Position numbers and translations under genes: made by a program. This document shows positions 28,301-40,300 of a DNA stretch of 64,000 nucleotides, piece by piece. Source of the DNA: Bugula neritina (Eukaryota > Bryozoa > Gymnolaemata > Cheilostomatida > Bugulidae); contig OZ037771.1 of assembly GCA_964035545.1 (NCBI GenBank), positions 2,842,628-2,906,627 on the forward strand, in the 5' to 3' direction. Below the pieces are notes generated by a model that worked only from the letters and a program-made list of their open reading frames with translations, had not been told where the DNA came from and did no database searches. Numbering within the stretch: position 1 is the first letter of the stretch; each line of letters opens with the position of its first letter.

Positions 28301-31300
28301 AATAGCAACATGGACATTACAAAGGTTTTGCAATGGTATTATTGCTGAAAGCCCGCTGTTCCCGGTTGTCAATGTCCAGTTGTGATGTCACAGTGTAGTT
28401 GCACCACTTGGATAGTTGCTTGAGCTCAAATATTTACAATTAGAAGTCAAGTTGGGTGACTTTCAAAGGTACCATGATATAAATCACACTGCTTGTAGTT
28501 TTTAACATTGGCATAGTCAACCTTCCTCTACATAACGTAGCATATAACCCTAACTCTGTGAGTGTGGTACATGCCTGGAATGAGGTTTTACTTTAATATA
28601 TCATAAAGTTTTTACTCATTAGCCTGAGCTCCAATTCAATGACTCAATTCAACAGGAAGTCAGTCTTCAATTTGAAATAATTACAATTTACAATGCACTA
28701 TTCTGTAAGTCAAAACAAAAGATGACATCTAAACGCTGCCAACTCACTATCAACTTGCTCATCATGTACTCTAACTCCTAGAAGGGTAAAGGTAATGTAC
28801 GCAGGATCAAGATACAGCATGATGAGTGAAAGATATAATTTTCTCAACTATAAACAAACCAAGGGGATGAGCATGGATAACATGGCAAGAGGATTTCCTT
28901 AGCTATAGCAGCAGCAGGATAGATTACATCACCACTTCAACAACTCAGAGACTTGAAAGCCATCAAAAGGAAGCGCTTGTGTTGAATTGTCATTAGATTA
29001 CTACTATCTGTTCTACTGGTACCGCATGCCACTCCAGGAGTGGCTTGTTTGTTGTAGTTGGAAGCCATAACTAGTAGCATACAGTGCACCCATCACCCAT
29101 GGTATTTCACACAGTTTTCATAGTTTACAGCCGGCCTATGTGCTAATAGCAGGGGATGGTGCACTTGAAAAGAATCACAAAAGACATTTGTGAACATTTT
29201 TCAACGAAGTTTCAAGATCTTAACTTGCTTACTGTTCCTGCTTCAAACTTACCTGATTTCTAGCACACTGGTCAAAGAGAGCTGGTCCAGCTTAGTAGCT
29301 GATGCAATCATCTGCACCAACATTGTTATGAGACTTAATATCCACCCCAACTCTATAACTCCTTGAAACTAACGGAAATGATCACTGACTCTATGAATAC
29401 ACATTCGGTATCATCTATCACAGTCGACTCCAACTTTGCAGCACATTCCTTGGATGTATAGTTAATGCCACCAACATTCAAGGTATGACCATGTGACAAC
29501 AGGACATCTGACACAGCAATGCCGACTGTTTGTTCTCAACGCACACATGTGTAGAAGAACACAAGTGATACTCGAGCATAAATATGCAACTGGAGCACAA
29601 GCTAACGGGAGCCTATAACTCACTATTTCATCACTGATATTTGTGAACGGATCAGTACACAGCAGCAGCTAGCAGACGACAGCTCTGTATTGTCAACCAG
29701 TCCTCGTGACAGTGACCTGAAATTTGGCACAATCAGTGTTTGTAGTCGGCTGAAAGAGATACGATGTGACCTCTACGTGGCTGGGGCACGAGTTTAACCC
29801 CACTACTACGAGTAAACAAACTGCAGCAGCTATTAGCGTCATCAGTGGGTGTTCAGCCAATCAAACTCTTCCGCAGTAGTTTTTGCTTTATGAATGAAAT
29901 ATTTGTGTTCTGTCAGCAGATGCTCTCTAAAGTTCAAACCACTGAGGCCACCAGAATGACATACACCTTTGTTGAATACTTACACACTTACTTGTATACT
30001 TACACATGAACTAATAACCCACTTTCAATTTTTGTAACCATTATTTGGGAGTTATCCCTCTACACTCATGGGTGCAAAAGTAAATACAGCTGCTTGACAT
30101 CTACACCGAATGAAACAAGAGTTGAAGCCTATTGTAAAGAAGCTGAAATCGTTAGTCCAGAGTAAATTTAAATTTGTACATTTCAGTTGAAGTGGATATG
30201 AGTCTAGCAGTATGAAAGCTGTCATATGCCAGCCAGCATCTCTTAATTAGAGCTCACTCAGTGAGCAAGCTAATAGATTTCTGTATCTACATAGCACCTC
30301 AGCCTGCTGAACAACTTGCTGCTGCCAAAGTTAAATATATTCATTAAATGTAAACTAATTGGATTTCACTGCTTATTTACTATTATATAGGCTATGTTAA
30401 CCCAGGGAGAAAGGTCCATCACACAGTCAAATATCTAATGTCCAGTGCTAGAATAGCCTAGATCTGTTAATAAATATGCAGCTGTACATCAGTTTTACAA
30501 GAGAAAGACAACTCCAGAATTACTTGATGCTGATATAGGTGCATGTAGGCAATGTTCCAAGTGTTATTCAGTGCATATCCACACTTGCTGCTGGTATGAG
30601 CTCTTTGGTCACAGAGAGACTATTTACAGCTATCTTCTAGCTTTGACACTTGAGATAATCCTTTAGCATTTCAGACATTTTAGAGTTCATCTTTGGATTA
30701 ACTGGCAGTAATCAAATCATTCCTTCCATCAAGATCTGCACCGGAATACTGAACTAAACAGTGAATGCACAACCTTCCACAGTGTTGGAAGCATCAACTG
30801 ATTTTGCCTTTAAGCCTATACTTTGCATCTTGCTGGTATTTTTGAAGCAAATTTCTCTTTAATATAGTCACTGTTGAGATAAAAGACGTCAGTAGTGGTC
30901 CAGCTGTTAAAGGCACCAAATTAGCAGAACAGGGGAAAGTGGATCAAACTCCAACCCTCGCCATTGATAATTCCAGAAAGAGCAATGACTCCAAACTGCC
31001 CTAGCACCACTTTGAAAGTCCTTAAGCAATCCTACCAGCTTGACTTGAGCCAAAATTTGATAGTCATGAAACACATTTTTCACTGGTCAGGATCGTGACT
31101 TCAAATAATAGTGCTTTGAGGCTATAAAATCTGTGGAACTTAAGCTATGTATCTGAATTTACAGGTCAAAACCAAACACCAAACAATACAACCAGACAAG
31201 AAAGGCTAAAAAGCTTACAATTAAGATGTAATTGATTTACCAAGCTCCATTACACATGGCTTGCTCAGGAACAATGTACTCACAAATTAGACTGACAAGT

Positions 31301-34300
31301 GAGCACAAATTTCCTAGGATTGGCACTGGCTGTGTTTATATACATTGAATAGACACTTCCGGTAGCCCATGGGTAAAGTGGCTGGAAGAATAGAAGAAAT
31401 ATCCCCATTACCTAATCTGACAAAGGCAAGTGTTAGATACAAGGGGCTACATAGGGGATACAAAGTGCTACACAGCGACTACATGGGATACAAGGGGATA
31501 CACAGGAGCAAAGTGGAAGTTGAAATTAATGAATGCCACCTATTTTGCTCAACAAGTTAGAAAAGCCATCCACTTACCCTACATTGGACTGTAATACTAC
31601 AGCACAGCACTGTACTAGCCTGTACTACACTAAACCACCAAACTGGCACAGAAACCTAATGTCTACAATGTTATTGAGCAAGTGCCCTCTCTGATGTTGA
31701 CTGTCATGTAGTGGTAGTTAATTAAAAGGTAAAAATCCACAAAACAAAAAACCTGGTTTCAAGCTGGCACCTAGTTAGACCTGAGCCAAGAGGATTCTAA
31801 TCCCGAGGTAAAATTTTTGACCGTGAGAGTGAAAAGAGAAAATTCAACTTTTTGTCTTCACATTCTTAGGAGACAGAGCAGTGGATCTAATATTGACAGG
31901 TTTTTATGATATTTGATACAAAGTTGTTTGCATGAATAGTTGACAAAAGGAATGTGATAGATAGCAAGAAAGGAAGGGATTGAAAGAGAAACATGTTAAC
32001 GCATCATCGAAGACAGAGCCTATATGATGGGTAAAGGGGTCCTATTACACACTTTCACATCATAACACCCTCAATACTCATCTTGATTATTCAACAAACA
32101 CAGACAAACTAAGAATACAGTTGTAGGCTGGCGTATCACTGCCTTTTTGTGTGAGCACACAATTTATTAAGAAAAAAACTTGATCATAAAACTGAAATTC
32201 AATACGACCTACGCAAACCTCCAATCCAAGATGGCTATCTACTGAAATATTTACATTAAATAGACAGAATTAGCACGAATCACAATACCCAGTGTAAAAT
32301 GATACACTTACAACACGAAGCGTTGGGTGGCTCTCTATAAAAACCTAAATTAGGGCTTGAAATTACATAAATGGAATGCTATTTCATTGCTGGGATGTGT
32401 CTTGCACAGCGTTATGTCATACATGACATCCCGTGAACAAAGGTGAGACGACCCTTGAAAGAAATATGTAACATGGGAAGATGGATTCTGAAGTTATGAG
32501 TAATCAGTGAGAGAAAAAGCAATCGTTTCGAGTGTTTTAAGGACAATCCCTTTTGAGTTTGTTGAACTTGCGGCATAAGCTGTTGGCTCAATATCGTATT
32601 CTACAACTCTGTTTGACAACAAGCCTAACATTTGTTACGATGGTTGTTGAGACATCGCCGGCCAATCAGAAGCTAATCCTGGAATGTGAGTCATAAAAGC
32701 AGATTTGAGATTTGTCACCTCTGTAATTATTCAGCATCTTTAATCAAAGCTATGCTTATTTTTCCTGCTGCAAACTCAGCATGATCTCTACTATTCACAA
32801 TGGATATACAGCAAATGAAAGGGGTTTAGAGGTTGATGAGAAATTAAAAATGGAGCTTAAAGTTTAAGATCAGATCAAAAGTAATATAGTTGAGCTCCAG
32901 CTCTGGTTGTCATTTGGATTCAGGTGAACTGGTGCAACAAACCAACACTTGTATACAATACAATAGCCTTAGTACTGAGACTATAACTCCGTAAGAGGAG
33001 AGGGGGTGTACAGAGGGAGTGACTCAGCGACTAGTTTGTTTTTACAACTTACCTCAACTCTTCTATTATGTCTAGCAACTTCTGACCTGAAATAAGAAAA
33101 TACCCATATAATGAGGTCAATACAATAATCATAAAAGTGGATGAGAGTGAGGGAGCAATAGTGTGCTCCAACATCAAAGTTTATTTTAATGACAACTAGT
33201 TCTAAATGGAGTAGTTGTAATAAAGCTACTGATGTATTATTTTTAAATGAGATTACTTATTAGTTATACATATTTAATAGTTTCCTGTTACAGTGTTAAC
33301 TGAGGACACTGATATTTGATGTTTTTACACTCAAACCCATTTCTGTCACTGAGAGTTTTCTTAGCTTTGCAAATAGATCAAGTTTTCAGTTGACCTAAAA
33401 ACCTTCTCCTGATTACCAAAAATTCAAACATTGCGGTTAGAAGATAAAAAGACGTTTCAATATACAATATTCAGCGCCAACATTAGATGCGTTATCAGTT
33501 GATCTGTGAGTAAAGACAAAAGAGAAGTTGAATTATTGTGTGATTTGTGAATGAAAATCAGATAGTCTGTCTGTTTGTAGTACCAGAGTGTGTAGTAGTG
33601 ATTAATGAATGGGTTGTGAAGGTCTATCAGCCTTATCTAAGCAAAGGGAGTAAAGCAGTAGACCACATCCGGTCTGTAAAGTCAACAACCAAATGAGATC
33701 AGAGCAATCACATTAGAGGAGCAAAAGTTACAGTAATTTCAACTAATTATCCCTAGACAGGTTCATTGAGCATGTGGATTAACTATATGCATGCTAACTT
33801 TAGAGCTTATATTGTTTCAAAGTGTGGCTAAAATAAATCCATCAACAATAAAAAGAATTCCACCCAAATAGCACAATTCAAAGTTGCTATTATTAAAACA
33901 AAATGGCTGATTACCAAAAAACAGACTGAGTCCCTTATGTTAAACTAGCTTCAAATCTTACCCTAGTAGTGTTCAGTAGAGCTTAGCATACTTTGTTTAT
34001 CATGGCATACCAAAACATTATGCCGATTTATCAAAATTAATCAGAATGATTAACTTAATGTAAAAACAATCAAATGCAGGTTCGGATTGTCATTTGAATA
34101 ATGAGAATAAGCCTATTGTTGATTGTTAGAGCAGCTGCCTCTGTTGACAGATTAAAACTTTGAGATAAAGATTAAATATGTTATAATTATTTACTAAAAA
34201 CACAGCTGCCACTGTAAACATAAATACAACACGTCTCCATGGTGTGTAGCTGTAGTGTGACAATAGAGATTAAGGAAAAAACTGCACTCAGTTAGATGGC

Positions 34301-37300
34301 TTGTCTGTGGCTAATAAAATAAACAGCATTTCATACTGCATTCTGAATTTATATATATTCAAAAACATAAAAAAATACTCCCTGTCAAAAATGTATGAAT
34401 ATATTATACAAACGTCCACTACTACCAAACTCTACTACCCTAAAACAGGTGCCACCTATAATATTTCATTTGTGGTAAGTTTAGCAAAACCAGGTATGTG
34501 GAAATTGTTCTTCAGATGTTGTTTTGTTTTCCTAAGCTGTGAGCATTACATCATTGAGGTAGGTTGACAAAAACTGTGGTGTATTAGCATTTCTAAAACC
34601 AAACTTTTTAGGCAACAACAGCAAACAATGGTTGATGTAAGAGCTTATTTTGTGTGTTAGTAACTAAAAATAGAGCTTTTTTAGCCACAGCTGGAGACAT
34701 GGAGCCAATAAAACCACTAACATATTCACCAAAAATCTAACTGTGAATACAACTAACATTTATTGACATCCCTGGAATTTTTGCCTGTCAAAATCAGAAG
34801 TCTTTGGTTATATGCAAGCTGATTTCCACATGTTGCATATTTACATTTCTACTGAGCAATTTTTCACCCCTACCTACCTACTGGTTTGTAAAACCAACAA
34901 TTACTATAAATAAAACGAAAAATGAAAAACTATTTCCCCAAGAGGTCAATAACTCTTTAAAAGTTCACTTAACTTTAAAATCAAAATATTTAATCTGAAA
35001 GAACATGATGTAAAATTTAGACAATATATTCAAGACTTATAATTTCAACTTTTTAGTTACTGGAGAAACGATTTGAATAAGATTTACAACAAAACCATTT
35101 AATTTAAACTACAGGTTGGGAATTCTTTAATCGCAGGTGCTATGATAATATATGTTGGTACAAACCAATCATTTGCTGCAGCTAAAAATACAACTTTCAA
35201 ACTGATAAGGCCCAATTACATGCAGCACGCACCTCTAAAATCAACAAACCAGATGATTTGTAAAAGGGTCCACCCACCTGAGGACACTAAATACACCATC
35301 AGCAAGATAGCCAGTAGCAAACAGCTGCCAACTTTGATACATGCTTATCTCTATTATTGCAAACGTAGTCAGTGTAATATACTCCAAATTAGAAGTACAG
35401 TTGGCTATCTTTAACTTTTAGCTTTATCATAAGATGTTAGCATCAAACTTAAAATTTTAATGCCTAAAATCAGACCACTAGAGTGTAAATTTAAAACACT
35501 AGACCTTCCCTACTAATATGAAGATGAAATGAGCATACTTTAGAAAAGCTGAGGTGTGCTTTGTACCACCTTAAGAAGGCCTGCATTGGTACAAAATACA
35601 GATAAGCCTGAGGTGAACTTACCAACTAGTTCATTTCGAATCCTCACTCTGTCTTCCACCTTTTCTGTAGAAATGATGATGCAGTTACAGAAAGCCAACA
35701 AAGCTGTCTTATATGCACCATCATCGCTATCTTCAAGCTCTGTTATTATAAACTTGAACCTATTGGGAAGTCTCTTTTGCTCCTAAAACAGTTGTAAAGG
35801 TTTAAAAAATAGAACACAATCTACTAGGATTATAAATTTTCTTTAAAAAGAATTGGGAAGAGTAAGCTGAACCCCTTTTCTACTTGCAGTCATTGATACC
35901 TTGAACCCAGATGTATCCCAGATATGTGACATATATTTATTACTAGTCAGGTTTTGTTAATTAAAACAGTTTTGAATATCTCTCAAAAGTGCTTCATGAA
36001 TCTGGTGCTTTTACAATTTGAAAGGAGGGAATTTGGCTACTGTCATTAAAAGTTTTCTCTACAAAGTATTACATATCGTTTAGGGTGTGATTTTCTAAAT
36101 TCAATTTGAGCTATGAAGTCATATTTTTCTGACTAACAAAGAAATTCGACTACAAATGAACAAGACTTGGTATCAATTGAAAATATTTTCTTTTAAAGAA
36201 TCAAAAGGCAGATTGCAACTTTGTGTGGGGAAAAGTGATTGAAATTTTTTGCACACTACGCATGTAATTCTCTTTTGGTTGCTGTAAAAGCTAAGAAAAG
36301 TCTTTGATTATCGACATAATAACCTGGAGAAGGTTATTGATATAGGATAATACTAGTCCTAGTTTAAATGAACGCTTTAGGTTTTGTATAAATTAAGTTA
36401 TGGCCTCCTTGTATCAACAGTATCACAATATTAACACAAACATACCGACACAATGGATACAAACTTTATTATTCTATGATGAATATTTTTATATTTAGTT
36501 TGTTTCAAATTATATTTCTCTCCCAAATAAAAGACCTTGACTAGCATGATTCAGTGGGAACTTCAATCAACTGCAGCTAAGCTATGATAGACTATGCTTA
36601 GCTGTGGCGATTGATACATAGACTAAGATCTAGTGGCTTATAATGGATTGCAGATCAACGCTTAGCCAACCCACCACTTAGCCAACCCACCACGGGATAC
36701 TGCGGCAGTCTAAAGTTCTTGTGTAATTAAAACAACTGGATGCCGATTGAAGTAAAAACCTTTGGTCAAAGAGTTCCTAGCTCCACCAGATGGAGTACAC
36801 CAATGAGCTGTAAGGGGGGAATGGTAGTACCTACTACACAGGCCCATTATACAGACAATCTCTCACCCTATGCTTAGACCTTTGTAGAGCCACCTATCAA
36901 CAACATCATTGTGAATGTCACTACAGTTTCAACAAGTTCTTCCCAGTAACTTAGTTTTAGAGGTGACTAGCCTTTCATTATGCCTGACAATACCTTTTCT
37001 GGAATTCTGAATAATGCCATATATTATGTAGGTGTCATACATGATTACACTTTTCACTGTACTGAAGTAGTTGCATTTCTACTGCCCTACCAGCATGTAG
37101 CCAACAAACACACTTCTAGTCACCAGTGCACAACTATGGTGAATATTTTCTTAGTCACTCCGAAGCTAAACCACCCAATGGATGTAGATTATCTCAAAAC
37201 TCAGGGGTTCGAAAATTTGATGCAATTAATTTAGTCAAGTCTGTAGGGTTGATATCTTATCTCCACCTAGCTTCAGTTACAGCCCATAGAGCAACACTTG

Positions 37301-40300
37301 ATCTCGCAGTTAGTACTCCAAGTAGGCAAGGAATGATTAAGCCTAGTTGGAGTGGGAACCAGAAGTATAGAAATGTACACTTAAGGTGTATAAGTGACCT
37401 AAGCTTAGCAACTGGAGAATGATATGGTAACTATACCATATATTACTAACTTCTGAGATTATACAAAAATAATGACACGTAAAGGGCAGTGTCATTCTAC
37501 ACAGTTCACGAAATTTTGTGACGAAAATCATAATATTTCTCTATCCACCTATGCAGGTAATGTGATTAAGTGGCATTGTCCTTCATTAGTTCATCACTGC
37601 CAACCCACTGAGTCAAAACACCACCCTAGTTCTCTACTACATGTTGTTGGCACTTGGAACTATAATTTAGAATTTAGATGCTGGGATAAAATTCATAAGG
37701 GATGTGAAGAGGAAAAGTATCTTCATAACTAGTCAAATTTGTGAATGTTTCAAATTGATTGCCTACAGGGGACCAATGGAGTTGGCCACAAGGTAAACCA
37801 GATGACCACAAACACAAAAAAGTGTTCACAGAATATTGGTTTAAGGGTGATAACAAACCTTGAAGTGCTGTAAAGCACTGAGTGCTCTATCATATCCTTC
37901 ACTGGAGTAGACGCAGAGAGCCGATAGTAACTCTATAACTTGCTTTTTTACTACAGTGTTAGTTGTGTCCAGAGCTATAAGCAATAATACAACACGTTAT
38001 TGTACAATGCAATAAAATAAATACTCATTATTTAAAATTTTAAACACACTGCTCTTAGGTATAATGAACATGTCAAGTAAGATATGTAACTAAACTAGTT
38101 AAACCAACCAGTAAACTTTTGGCAAGAGTTGGTGACAAAGAGTTATATTTTGAACATAATACTAGATGCAAGACTTGGAAAATAAAAAAATTGATAATTT
38201 TATGGCAAATGTCTTGCATAGCTTGTTTATTGATATTTCACAGCCTTTTTCCCAAGCAAGAATAACTTTTTCTCGTTATCCATGCATAACTACATAGCTG
38301 CTGTGTAGTGAGCAGCCCCATGTGGAGCAATTATCAGGATACAGGCTGTGAAAATGATACTGGAGTCATGAAAATGTGGACATTTGGAGCCTCGATGAAT
38401 GTGAATGTAATGAGGCTGAAAACTGCAGTTTCTTCTCATAACACCTAAGAGAATTTTGCCAAATGGCATTTTGTAGGTTGCCGCCAGTGCCAGTTATGTT
38501 AAGCAAGAAAGTATGGTTAATTGAGCAAAATATAAAACAATCTTCAGCACGATTGATTCCATTGTGAATAAAGCATTTGCATAGACATGAGGACTAAATG
38601 ATTATGTTATTAATAAATGAATTATAAATTTATTTGAACTGAATCAACCATAGTAAACAATGAATGCACTGCACTATCAAGACTATTGTTCAGTTCTCAT
38701 TGACATTCACAACTTTTTACAAGAAAATTCAGGGCAGAACACATCTTAGTCCATGATTTTGTTATTTTATTTGTGGTTGTTGATTAAACTGTAAGTTGAG
38801 AAAACTAAAACATCTGTACTATATATGGTTACTATGACAGATTTTAGCAAAATTCTGGGATTTCAAATTTTGCTGAGGTACAAAAACAACATGACTGTCT
38901 GATGAGCTATTTTCGCATTATTAACCTCATTTGATGTGAAGTTTAATGGGTATATATTACATATTTAGCTACTACCACAGTACTGAATGGTCAATTGGGT
39001 TTGATTAGCTGAGTGAAATACCCTTCTCACAGCTAAAAGAGGCCCTATTAATGTTTTCTCTCCCTTATCAGCCCAGTCAAGTAGCCAGGGCTTCGCTAAA
39101 CTCAAGTTTCATGCCAGTTCACACTGAATCAGATGGTATGTTTACCAAACAGTGGATGGCTGTGAATGTAAGTTTACTGTAATTAGCATAAGCCAAGCCT
39201 AAGAGTTATCAACATTATACTTAGCTAGGTGATGCTGAGAATAAGGCAGTTGTCTTCCAACTGATATCTGACACTCCACATAATAGTACTGAGTCTTTGT
39301 GTAAATAGATTTGAAAAAATGTTGACCTCTTTGTTGATAGCATAGTTCATTTTACTATTTCAACATTGCTGTAACTGTTGAAAGTTGGAAGGGATTACAG
39401 TTTTAGTAAAGTTCGAAGCAGGTTTCAAATATTACATTCTAACCGTATTGTGTTAATTTGTTGCAATTTTATGTGTTAAATGCTGCTTTCAGTGGCAAAA
39501 CTGTATTGGAGTATATGCATAGATGCACGAAAGGGAGAAAGGCTACACTGCCACAATTGTTCAAAATTTATGCAGGAAAAAAGTTTAACCTAAACAACAA
39601 ATTTAAATGAACACCCAGGGATGCATGAAATATGAGGGCCAGTCATGTCTATTTAAATTTAGAAAGGCACATAATTAATAAGGTGACTCAATTCTACATG
39701 CAGCAAGATATTTCCAATACAGCTACTCTTATAATGTGCTTATAATGATGTGCCGTATCCATAGCTACAAGGTAACATCCCTATGCATGTAATAGAAATA
39801 GTATATACCTGAGAAATAAGTAATATCCAGGTATTGAAAGGAAAACTTAGAATCAACACTGCGAGGATTTCGATTTCTCAGTGAAAATATTATAAATGCA
39901 TTTATCAGACTATGAGCCGGCAAAGCTTACATTATAAAGTTATTTAGCTACTTGTTACTTCTTATTGTATGAAGATGAAGGTTTACTGTATTGCATTGAA
40001 TATAATTTTAACAAACATTTTAATTTCTCCAGCATATTAAAAGCTTTAAAAACTAACTGAATTGGTTCCATATATAATAACTATAAGAAACTAAGAAGCA
40101 AATAACACCACTGTTACTTTTTTAATTTAAGTGAATTTTGTAGCAGTTTTTATGCAGTTTTTATGTGAAAGCTCAAGCCAGGGATCAGCATTATTAACAT
40201 AATTTGTAATGTGCCCTGCACTGTGTCTTCTTGTTGACAGCTCTAACTAACTTGATACAAATTGTTTATTAGCTTAATTGGCAGCTGTAAACAGTAAATT

